A stretch of DNA of 11,560 bases from Candidatus Peregrinibacteria bacterium CG11_big_fil_rev_8_21_14_0_20_46_8 (GTDB lineage Bacteria > Patescibacteriota > Gracilibacteria > UBA1369 > UM-FILTER-53-11): the NCBI GenBank assembly GCA_002796025.1, contig PCVQ01000034.1, forward strand, positions 1-11,560, written 5' to 3'. A model generated the notes under the pieces. It made no database searches. It was not told the origin of the DNA and worked only from the letters and a program-made list of their open reading frames with translations. Below are positions 1 to 5,903 of this stretch, in pieces. The translations under genes and the position numbers were made by a program. Numbering within the stretch: the first letter of the stretch is position 1; the number at the start of each line of letters is the position of its first letter.

Positions 1-911
1 ATATTGTTGATGTCGTTCGGCAATGGGCACGCGAACACAATCTGGAACCGTATCACGACCGGCGGAACGAAAAACATCTTCGCAGCCTTATTGTTCGCGA
101 AGGTAAAAATACAGGAGAAATAATGGTGAATCTTATTTACAATGGCCGCGAAAAACTACCGCTTGAGGATTTTGCAGGAAGACTCAAGAAAAACTTCCCA
201 CAGATCACTTCAATCTATGCAACCGGTTTTCAGCGCGGACGCGGAAGCAAAACAAAACACTGCGAGCAGCTGCTAGAGGGCAAACCCGCAATTATCGAAA
301 CACTGACTGTGGACAAAACAACGCTCCACTTTGAAATCCTACCCGAAGCCTTTTTTCAGCCAAACACGAAACAGGCCGAAGTGTTGTATGGGGAGGTTTT
401 AAAGGCGGCTCATTTCGAAGATTGGAGCAATGCACGAAGTGCAGCCGCCGACAGTGGTGCAACCGTCGGTAACTCGCCGCTCCATGTACTCGATCTCTTC
501 TGCGGCACCGGAACCATCGGCATGTTTTTTGCGCAGCAAGGCGCACAAGTAACGGGCATAGAATTAAATAGACACGCCATTGAAAGTGCGAAAAAGAATG
601 CAACGCGCAACAACATTGATTCAATCGAATTTATTTGCGGAGATGTGCGCGAAATTTTGCCAAATCTGGCACCACAAAGTGATCTCATGATTACCGACCC
701 CCCGCGCGCCGGCATCGATGAAAGCGCACTGCACACATTATTAAAATTCAAAATTAAAAATTGGATTTATGTTTCGTGCAATCCAACGACACTCGCCCGT
801 GATTTAAAAATTGCTCTGCAACATGGATATAGCATCAAAAAAATTCAGCCGGTCGATATGTTTCCGCAAACATTTCATGTAGAGACAGTGGCCACGCTTA
901 CATTGACGTAA
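1..911 (+). CDS. RlmD/TrmA-family RNA uracil-C5 methyltransferase, 3' part (5' end outside window)
   Basis: SAM-dependent methyltransferase expected to methylate C5 of a uridine in 23S rRNA (RlmD/RlmCD type) or tRNA (TrmA type). The frame is open from the first bases of the window (codons start at position 3) and already reads like family sequence before the in-frame ATG at 123, so that ATG is internal and the gene starts upstream. Visible motifs: SAM-binding DLFCGTGTIG (codons from 492), DPPRAGID (from 696), and YVSCNP with the catalytic Cys codon at 777-779, which forms the covalent adduct with uracil C6. FFQPN (just after 350) fits the conserved F-x-Q-x-N region. The C-terminus is complete. 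Any N-terminal TRAM domain or iron-sulfur cysteines would lie outside the window, so RlmD, RlmCD and TrmA cannot be separated. The family call is firm; the substrate is inferred. Confidence 0.93.
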   Translation, partial: IVDVVRQWAREHNLEPYHDRRNEKHLRSLIVREGKNTGEIMVNLIYNGREKLPLEDFAGRLKKNFPQITSIYATGFQRGRGSKTKHCEQLLEGKPAIIETLTVDKTTLHFEILPEAFFQPNTKQAEVLYGEVLKAAHFEDWSNARSAAADSGATVGNSPLHVLDLFCGTGTIGMFFAQQGAQVTGIELNRHAIESAKKNATRNNIDSIEFICGDVREILPNLAPQSDLMITDPPRAGIDESALHTLLKFKIKNWIYVSCNPTTLARDLKIALQHGYSIKKIQPVDMFPQTFHVETVATLTLT

Positions 912-932
912 AACATAAAAATATGATAGTAT
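903..932 (+). promoter_or_regulatory. Candidate sigma70-type promoter, leaderless arrangement
   Basis: TTGACG (903-908) matches five of six bases of the -35 consensus; TAGTAT (927-932) matches four of six of the -10 consensus after an 18-bp spacer. Six bases separate the -10 box from the ATG at 939, so transcription would begin on or next to the start codon. No Shine-Dalgarno sequence precedes this ATG. The -35 overlaps the end of the upstream methyltransferase gene. A competing -10, TATGAT at 922-927, lacks a well-spaced -35. Confidence 0.45.
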
Positions 933-938
933 TGATAG

Positions 939-1526
939 ATGGCTCAAACAAAAAAACATCTATCAGAACTTTCGGCAGTTGTAACACGCCCTGAATATCA
1001 ACATCAAGCACAGCAATGCGTGATCGATTTTTTGGCACTCAACTACACGCAAAAAATAGAAACAGCAGCACAAAAAATCTCGCTGCGCATTCACGAGCGT
1101 CCGCCGAGTGTACAAGTTATTCAACATCCCGATGGAGGCATGCGTGCCGGTGCAACCCGCATGCGCGAAAAAATCACAACGCCAACAGCAATTCAAACTC
1201 CAAACGGACTACATCTTGCGAGCAATCAGATAGTTGTTGCAAACATGCAGGATCTGACACGCGAGTGCATTGTTGTTACACTTGAAGATCCAACTATCAG
1301 CACGTTGCTCGAAAATGATCTTCTCGCAATTTGCGATATACCGGCACTACAAAATCTTCGCTGTGAACAGCCGAAAATCTTTATAGTACTCCAGCGATAT
1401 CTTATGGGGATTGAAAAAGAGGATGGTATCCGTGTACCGTTTGATTTTGTCTCGTATGAAAATATTGAGACACTGGATTTTTTGTCTTCGCTGCCAACGC
1501 TGCTCATAGAAGATCCAAGCGAATAA
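939..1526 (+). CDS. Hypothetical protein, 195 aa
   Basis: I do not recognise a family. The product is soluble-looking: no signal peptide and no membrane-length hydrophobic run. Residues 1-50 look helical; a central part contains ERPPSVQVIQHPDGG followed by a basic stretch (RAGATRMREK); the C-terminal half alternates short hydrophobic strands and ends acidic (LLIEDPSE). The start is the first ATG after the upstream stop, supported by the promoter-like elements just before it. The downstream gene converges on it with only 3 bp between stop codons, and I see no hairpin-plus-T-run terminator between them. The reading frame is long, codon use resembles the neighbours, and the gap to the upstream gene is 27 bp, so I take it as a real gene. 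Function unknown. Confidence 0.75.
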   Translation: MAQTKKHLSELSAVVTRPEYQHQAQQCVIDFLALNYTQKIETAAQKISLRIHERPPSVQVIQHPDGGMRAGATRMREKITTPTAIQTPNGLHLASNQIVVANMQDLTRECIVVTLEDPTISTLLENDLLAICDIPALQNLRCEQPKIFIVLQRYLMGIEKEDGIRVPFDFVSYENIETLDFLSSLPTLLIEDPSE

Positions 1527-1529
1527 ACT

Positions 1530-2840
1530 TCAAGCGTTAGCATTTTTCCGCACAAATTCCTCCGCCTCTTCTTTTGTCGTTATTTTTTTTGCAAGCTGCT
1601 CCATGCGCAGCGCCTCCAATACCTCTCCAACTTTTTCCCCGGGACGAATATCTAAAATCTCCATCACCTCTTCTCCGGTCAACAGACGCTCGGGCTCCTG
1701 CGGCATCTCCTCCAAATCTTTGCGGTAGAGGGCGAGCACTTTATCGTGCGTCGTAAGATCTGCAGGATCGGTCCCCAAAACATCACAACGATTCAGTTCA
1801 AGCAAATCCAAAAAGCGCGGATGCAAAAACCAGTGCCGGCGCCGACCAACCTCCATATCCAATACATTGTAGAGCATCATGTGGTGCGCCACGAGCCACT
1901 GCACAGCCTTTGTATCGCGCGTAGAAAAGCGCAACCGCCTAAAAATCTGCCCGACAATTTCGCCGCCCCGCTCCGCATGATGATCATAGCGAATCCGCTC
2001 CTCAACCTTGAACGTCTCACTCTTTCCAATGTCATGCAAAAAGACCGCCCAACGCAGTGCGAGCGAGGCATGCGGTTTAAGAGCGCGCACCGCGCCAAGC
2101 GTATGATCAAAAACATCACCCTCGCGGTGAAACTCTTGTGGCTGGGCCAAACCTTTAAGCGCCTGCACCTCCGGCAAAATCTCTGCAAGCACACCCGTGT
2201 CTTCCATGTCTTCAACCGCATCGGCAAAAGATTCGTGCAAAATCATCTTATTTAATTCGTCACGAATGCGCTCAGCCGAAACATTGCCCGCCAAATTTGC
2301 GTGCTGCTTAATCGCCACAAAAGTTTCGGGATGGTACTGAAATCCAAGCGTATTTTTAAAGCGAATCGCGCGGAGAATGCGAAGATGATCTTCCAAAATG
2401 CGCTCGTGCGGATCGCGAATAAAGCGAATTAATTTTTGATCGAGATCGCGCTGCCCTTCGACAAAGTCCAAAATTTGATCGCGCAGCGGATCGTAAAAGA
2501 GACCGTTAATGGTAAAGTCACGACGCAGCGCATCTTCTTTTGCATCGGTAAACATAACCGCATCCGGCCGACGGCCATCAGAATATCCACTATCCGAACG
2601 AAAGGTGGCAATTTCAAAGTGGTGTCCATTTTCTTCTGCAAGCATAACGCCAAACTGCTCTCCAATAGGAATAACCTTCGTAAGCACCGCAGAAATTTCA
2701 TGCGGCTTTGCCGAAGTCGCAATATCAAAATCCTTTGGCTCAACCCCAAGCAAAATATCGCGCACACACCCGCCTGCCCAATATGCCTCGTAACCTGCAT
2801 TGCGGAGCGTTTTAATAATTTCGATGGAGGTAGGTTTCAT
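1530..2840 (-). CDS. cca: CCA tRNA nucleotidyltransferase / poly(A) polymerase family protein with HD domain
   Basis: Class II nucleotidyltransferase that most likely builds or repairs the 3' CCA end of tRNA; poly(A) polymerase is the alternative, since the two share this fold. In order: GGCVRD (residues 23-28) and the metal-binding DFD (37-39) of the pol-beta head; LRRDFTIN (105-112); EDHLR (150-154), the motif that acts as nucleotide template in class II enzymes, within ILEDHLRILRAIRF; AERIRDEL (189-196); then an HD phosphohydrolase-type domain with H246, H269-D270 and H287-H288. At 436 residues the length fits CCA enzymes carrying an HD domain. All catalytic residues I can check are present. 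The start at 2840 sits just before the first family motif; no Shine-Dalgarno is visible. It is divergent from the TrmB-type gene (70 bp) and convergent with the hypothetical gene (3 bp). Confidence 0.92.
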   Translation of the reverse strand: MKPTSIEIIKTLRNAGYEAYWAGGCVRDILLGVEPKDFDIATSAKPHEISAVLTKVIPIGEQFGVMLAEENGHHFEIATFRSDSGYSDGRRPDAVMFTDAKEDALRRDFTINGLFYDPLRDQILDFVEGQRDLDQKLIRFIRDPHERILEDHLRILRAIRFKNTLGFQYHPETFVAIKQHANLAGNVSAERIRDELNKMILHESFADAVEDMEDTGVLAEILPEVQALKGLAQPQEFHREGDVFDHTLGAVRALKPHASLALRWAVFLHDIGKSETFKVEERIRYDHHAERGGEIVGQIFRRLRFSTRDTKAVQWLVAHHMMLYNVLDMEVGRRRHWFLHPRFLDLLELNRCDVLGTDPADLTTHDKVLALYRKDLEEMPQEPERLLTGEEVMEILDIRPGEKVGEVLEALRMEQLAKKITTKEEAEEFVRKNANA

Positions 2841-2849
2841 ATATATGAA
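2836..2849. promoter_or_regulatory. Perfect 14-bp palindrome over the cca start codon
   Basis: TTCATATATATGAA reads identically on both strands and includes the cca ATG (complement of 2838-2840). It lies in the 70-bp divergent region shared with the TrmB-type regulator gene. It could be an operator or a hairpin in the mRNA of cca, but it is AT-rich and could occur by chance. Confidence 0.3.
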
Positions 2850-2873
2850 GGTGATTACTACAAGGATAGCATG

Positions 2874-2904
2874 TTGACTTTTACGGGAATAATAGGATTA
2901 TTAC
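2874..2904 (+). promoter_or_regulatory. Candidate promoter for the TrmB-type regulator gene
   Basis: TTGACT (2874-2879) matches five of six -35 bases. Two -10 readings are possible: GATTAT (2896-2901) after a 16-bp spacer, or TATTAC (2899-2904) after a longer 19-bp spacer and 6 bp before the ATG. In either case the predicted start is within a few bases of the ATG at 2911, leaving no room for a ribosome binding site. Confidence 0.45.
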
Positions 2905-2910
2905 TCATCC

Positions 2911-3681
2911 ATGGCACTATATCAAAAACTCGAAAAACTGCTCAACCGGGCCGGATTCTCGGAGATCGAAACTCTGCTCTATATTTCATTATTAAAAAAA
3001 CCTGCACAAAATGTATGGGAACTCGTTCAACGATTAGGTTTGAAAAAAAGCTCGGTCTATAACGCTGCGCAAAAGCTAGAATCACTGAAGATGATTGAAC
3101 GCAATGAAAATGGCATACGAGCGCTCTCTCTTAAAGGACTAATCGGCGAGTTAAGAAGAAAAGAATTAAAAACTGGAAAAATCGCATACCAGCTCAAAGA
3201 GATAGCTCCTTTTTTGCATGCGCCGCGAGAATCAATCCAAGAGTTTGAAGTAATGTATACGCCTGCGCAAATTACAGATGCATATTTATTTATGGCCGAG
3301 CAACGGTACGATGTTAACTTTGACTTTGGCGATTTTGAAAACTGGATAGATGCCATTGGTCCTGTTGAACTTGCAAAAAAATTTCGCACCAAACGCGCAA
3401 AACATGCAAAGCATCATGCCATTTGTACAACATATGGCGAGAATCTTGCCGAATTTTGCAATAAATCAGATCTTGAAAAGTTTAAAAATCGATTTGATGT
3501 CATAAAAAATATGAATTTTAAAAACCGCTGGATTATTTTTAGTGATGCAAGTGACTATGTTCTCTTTAATGACGCGTCGGAGCCGAATTATCCCGTTTCT
3601 GTGCTTGTGAAATCAAAACAAATCGCAGAGATGCAGCGCCTGCAATTCCACAATTTTTCCAAATTTAGCTGGAAAGAGTGA
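2911..3681 (+). CDS. TrmB-family winged-helix transcriptional regulator
   Basis: Predicted DNA-binding regulator of 256 residues. The N-terminal 10-85 has the TrmB-type winged helix-turn-helix pattern: GFSEIETLLYISLLKK, then a recognition-helix region LGLKKSSVYNAAQKLES, then a wing (IERNENGIRALSLKG). It is followed by a charged helix (residues 85-105, dimerisation or linker in this family) and about 150 residues without a recognised ligand motif. TrmB proteins classically sense sugars, but the effector domain here is too diverged to name a ligand. The start at 2911 has no Shine-Dalgarno and a promoter-like element immediately upstream. Divergent from cca and followed by an intrinsic terminator, so it is probably a single-gene transcript. 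The next gene, a radical SAM-like protein with a palindromic leader, is the obvious candidate target, by position only. An HTH of another GntR/ArsR-like family is less likely. Confidence 0.8.
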   Translation: MALYQKLEKLLNRAGFSEIETLLYISLLKKPAQNVWELVQRLGLKKSSVYNAAQKLESLKMIERNENGIRALSLKGLIGELRRKELKTGKIAYQLKEIAPFLHAPRESIQEFEVMYTPAQITDAYLFMAEQRYDVNFDFGDFENWIDAIGPVELAKKFRTKRAKHAKHHAICTTYGENLAEFCNKSDLEKFKNRFDVIKNMNFKNRWIIFSDASDYVLFNDASEPNYPVSVLVKSKQIAEMQRLQFHNFSKFSWKE

Positions 3682-3710
3682 TAGATTAACAAATCTGAAA
3701 ATGTCATAAG

Positions 3711-3733
3711 AAGGCGATAAAATCGTCTTTTTT
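3711..3733 (+). terminator. Intrinsic terminator after the TrmB-type gene
   Basis: Stem AAGGCGAT (3711-3718), loop AAA, and ATCGTCTT (3722-3729), with one G-T pair, run into six consecutive T residues (3728-3733). It lies 30 bp beyond the stop of the regulator gene and separates it from the radical SAM-like gene. Confidence 0.75.
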
Positions 3734-3755
3734 GGCTACAAAATATTTTACGCAG

Positions 3756-3786
3756 TAGGGTGAACGGTCCAGACCGCTAATCCCTA
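3756..3786 (+). promoter_or_regulatory. Nested inverted repeat upstream of the radical SAM-like gene
   Basis: An outer repeat TAGGG (3756-3760) / CCCTA (3782-3786) encloses an inner repeat CGGTC (3765-3769) CA GACCG (3772-3776). The inner unit is a 12-bp gapped palindrome typical in size of an operator half-site pair; as RNA the whole could form a two-part hairpin ending 3 bases before the ATG at 3790. No T run follows, so it is not a terminator. No good -35/-10 pair is visible here, so the transcription start of the next gene is unknown. Confidence 0.45.
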
Positions 3787-3789
3787 TTT

Positions 3790-4650
3790 ATGCATTTTCA
3801 AACTATTCAAGACTCATTCAAAATCGATTTATTTGAAATTACACAGGGCTGCCCGGAAAATTGTGAACACTGCGGCGCATATGACAAAAAGCGCAGCAAA
3901 GAAGACTTGCAAATACGCGCACTGAGCGGCAAACAAATTGAAACCTTATTGCAGGAAAATATACGCGGATCGGCAATGAGAGTAGTTGATTATGCAAATA
4001 CCTTTGTTACAACACAGGTTAATTCAGAGCCGCTCCGCTCTGATGCGTTCTTTGATTTTGCGAATTCTATTTTTCACTTGAGCGGCAAGCGGTCTCGAGC
4101 AGTTTTTATCTCTCATGGTGTACGGGCCGACATACCAGAAATGAGCGAACGTCTAAAAAATATAATCCAGCTAACGCATGCCGGCGTTCTTCAAAATATT
4201 ATTATCACTGTAGATTCGGCACGCAGTAACGGCTCGATTGGAGCTCTCGCAAATCGTGAAGGGTACCGGCAAACTCTGAAAATTGTGCAAAGCGCGGCAG
4301 CCGGGGCGAGGCTGACTTTATCGGTACAAGGAGAATCTGCGCCCGAACATCACAATGCATTCGTGAAAAATATGAGAATGATACGCAGCCTTATCAAAAA
4401 GACAGGTGGCAGCGAAAGATTTATGATTGATGAAAGAATAAGTTACGCACCTGCAGGACGCTCGCAAGATCGTTGTAATGACATGTATTGCGATGTGATT
4501 CCTGATGCAGCTTTTATGCGTGATTGTGTGCCGACCGGTCATTACTGGCGAGGCATGATGAGATTTGACGGTACTGTTGTTGTACAACCGAACCGGCCTG
4601 GCAAAACATATAATGACAGCGTAGCGCCGGAACTCTGGACGCCGGTATAA
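3790..4650 (+). CDS. Radical SAM-like protein, 286 aa
   Basis: The N-terminus carries C21-x3-C25-x2-C28 in the context ITQGCPENCEHCGA, preceded by a beta strand (KIDLFEI), the position and spacing of the [4Fe-4S] cluster motif of radical SAM enzymes. Later segments alternate strands and helices as expected of a partial TIM barrel (AVFISHG, IIITVDSA, LTLSVQG). The C-terminal part has three more cysteines (C229, C234, C246) and ends with CVPTG plus MMRFDGTVVVQP, which resembles the end of SPASM/twitch-type domains, but the final cysteine expected after DG-x-V is absent. The substrate is unknown. It is short for a SPASM enzyme and the barrel is diverged, so I give the superfamily but no reaction. 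No small precursor-peptide gene is visible next to it. It is flanked by a TrmB-type regulator and tsaD; the stop is 21 bp before tsaD. Confidence 0.7.
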   Translation: MHFQTIQDSFKIDLFEITQGCPENCEHCGAYDKKRSKEDLQIRALSGKQIETLLQENIRGSAMRVVDYANTFVTTQVNSEPLRSDAFFDFANSIFHLSGKRSRAVFISHGVRADIPEMSERLKNIIQLTHAGVLQNIIITVDSARSNGSIGALANREGYRQTLKIVQSAAAGARLTLSVQGESAPEHHNAFVKNMRMIRSLIKKTGGSERFMIDERISYAPAGRSQDRCNDMYCDVIPDAAFMRDCVPTGHYWRGMMRFDGTVVVQPNRPGKTYNDSVAPELWTPV

Positions 4651-4665
4651 TCTTGCCTCTATAGT
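4636..4665 (+). promoter_or_regulatory. Candidate leaderless promoter for tsaD
   Basis: TGGACG (4636-4641, four of six), an 18-bp spacer, then TATAGT (4660-4665, five of six) and 6 bp to the ATG at 4672. This matches the spacing seen before the gene at 939. A perfect TATAAT at 4646-4651, overlapping the upstream stop codon, is an alternative -10 but I see no -35 at the right distance from it. The AAGG before the ATG is only 2 bp away, too close for a normal ribosome binding site. Confidence 0.4.
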
Positions 4666-4671
4666 AAGGCC

Positions 4672-5829
4672 ATGTTAATTCTTGGCATAGAAACTTCGTG
4701 TGATGAGACCTCTGTTGCGGTTGTTAAAAACGGCCGGCTGGTGCTGAGCAATATTATTTCGTCGCAGATAGATTTGCATAGAAAGACCGGCGGCGTGGTG
4801 CCCGAAGTTGCGGCGCGCGAGCATGTGGTACGGATTGTGCCGGTTATTGAAGAGGCACTCAAAAAAGCGCGCTTGCCAGGAATACAACGCAGTCTGCAAC
4901 TAAGCGACATCGACGCCATTGCCGTCACCTACGGTCCCGGCCTGTTAAGTTCGCTGCTTACCGGAGTAAGTGCAGCAATGACACTCGCAAAAGTTTTGAA
5001 TGTTCCGCTGATTCCGGTGAATCACATTGCTGGACATATCTCCGCAAATTTTTTAGTGGATGCGCAGGATATAAAAGAGGGAGCGCGTCTGCCTCCGGCG
5101 CCGAAATTCCCGGCAGTGGTTCTTACCGCTTCGGGCGGGCACAACGAGCTTGTACTTTGGCACGATCATGGAAAGTATACTTTTTTAGGCGCGACACTCG
5201 ACGATGCAGCGGGTGAGGCATTCGATAAAGTAGCGCGCATGCTGGGACTTCCCTATCCGGGCGGCCCCTCAATTCAAAAGGCCGCTCAAGCTGGCGATCC
5301 AACGCGCTATCCCCTGCCGCTTGTTTTTTTGGAGCCGTGGCCACTGGGGAAAAAATCTAAAGAAGCCGTACAAAAGGCAGTCGAGAGCGGCCACAGTACA
5401 AAAGCCAACTATAACTGGAACTTCAGCTTTTCGGGCCTCAAGACTGCGGTGCGCAACCTGACCTATGGCAAGCGCAGAACCAAGCGCTTTATAGCCGATG
5501 TGGCGGCGAGTTTTCAGGAGGTGGTGTGCCACGTGCTGGCAGAAAAACTGGTGCGAGCAGCCCAGATATATAAGGTAAATGAAGTGCACTTAGCGGGTGG
5601 CGTATCTGCAAACAGCCGGTTACGCGAATTAGTAGCGGAAAAAGTTGCAATCCCAGAGATAGCTGCACAAAAAATCCGCCTTCGCTACTGCTCCAGTCTG
5701 CAATTTTGTACCGACAATGCCGCAATGATCGCCAGCGCCGGATATTTTTTATATAAAAAAGAGCCCGCAAAATATAAGAAGTGGCAGCCTATCGAGGCCG
5801 ATCCTAACCTGAAGCTCCAGAAAAAGTGA
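4672..5829 (+). CDS. tsaD: tRNA N6-adenosine threonylcarbamoyltransferase TsaD
   Basis: Transfers the threonylcarbamoyl group from threonylcarbamoyl-AMP to A37 of ANN-decoding tRNAs (t6A), in bacteria together with TsaB and TsaE. The protein begins with the diagnostic LGIETSCDETSVA (ASKHA phosphate-binding loop), then GGVVPE, YGPGLLSSLLTG, the metal ligands H118 and H122 in HIAGH, SGGHNEL, DDAAGEAFDK, YPGGP, FSFSGLKTA, AGGVSAN and CTDNAAM with the third ligand D348. All catalytic residues I can check are intact. At 385 residues it exceeds the usual 335-350; much of the excess is a roughly 20-residue charged insertion just before FSFSGLKTA (KKSKEAVQKAVESGH). The ATG at 4672 directly precedes the conserved N-terminus. 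No tsaB or tsaE is in the window. An intrinsic terminator-like hairpin follows. Confidence 0.97.
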   Translation: MLILGIETSCDETSVAVVKNGRLVLSNIISSQIDLHRKTGGVVPEVAAREHVVRIVPVIEEALKKARLPGIQRSLQLSDIDAIAVTYGPGLLSSLLTGVSAAMTLAKVLNVPLIPVNHIAGHISANFLVDAQDIKEGARLPPAPKFPAVVLTASGGHNELVLWHDHGKYTFLGATLDDAAGEAFDKVARMLGLPYPGGPSIQKAAQAGDPTRYPLPLVFLEPWPLGKKSKEAVQKAVESGHSTKANYNWNFSFSGLKTAVRNLTYGKRRTKRFIADVAASFQEVVCHVLAEKLVRAAQIYKVNEVHLAGGVSANSRLRELVAEKVAIPEIAAQKIRLRYCSSLQFCTDNAAMIASAGYFLYKKEPAKYKKWQPIEADPNLKLQKK

Positions 5830-5841
5830 AAGCACACAGCC

Positions 5842-5870
5842 TTGACATAAATCTAATTAGGTGCTAGATT
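5842..5870 (+). promoter_or_regulatory. Promoter of the MoxR/transglutaminase module
   Basis: A perfect TTGACA (5842-5847), a 17-bp spacer and TAGATT (5865-5870, four of six -10 bases). This is the best promoter match in the window. The spacer contains AATCTA (5850-5855), the exact inverted repeat of the -10 hexamer, and the 8-bp palindrome CTAATTAG (5853-5860), so a repressor site overlapping the promoter is possible. The predicted start is near 5877. Confidence 0.6.
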
Positions 5871-5887
5871 AGCGCCTATTTTTATTT
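5858..5887 (+). terminator. Terminator-like hairpin after tsaD, overlapping the next promoter
   Basis: TAGGTGCTA (5858-5866), loop GAT, TAGCGCCTA (5870-5878): nine pairs including one G-T wobble, followed by TTTTTATTT (5879-5887). By position it would end tsaD transcription. The -10 box of the downstream promoter lies within this hairpin, so the same DNA seems to serve both purposes. The short 3-base loop is tight but seen in terminators. Confidence 0.6.
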
Positions 5888-5903
5888 GATACCCCATCAT
5901 CGC

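Noticed and set aside
123..911. ATG at 123 as the start of the methyltransferase gene
   Set aside because: The frame is open back to the window edge and the 40 codons before this ATG read as family sequence, so it is an internal methionine.
1746..2255. 169-codon open frame on the + strand
   Set aside because: It lies antisense within cca, whose motifs are intact; the product is basic and without recognisable features.
2845..2877. Ten-codon frame upstream of the TrmB-type gene as a leader peptide
   Set aside because: It is upstream of, or overlaps, the likely promoter, has no ribosome binding site and no regulatory codon run.
3736..3789. Possible tRNA-like fold around the CGGTC/GACCG repeat
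   Set aside because: No acceptor stem, T-arm consensus or adequate length can be drawn; it is only a nested inverted repeat.
4646..4651. Perfect TATAAT as the tsaD -10 box
   Set aside because: No -35 element lies 16-18 bp upstream; the TATAGT at 4660-4665 has a better partner. It remains an alternative.
5886..5903. TTG at 5886 as start of the large ATPase
   Set aside because: The in-frame ATG at 5904 is preferred; the TTG overlaps the T-rich tail of the terminator hairpin. It cannot be excluded if the transcript is nearly leaderless.
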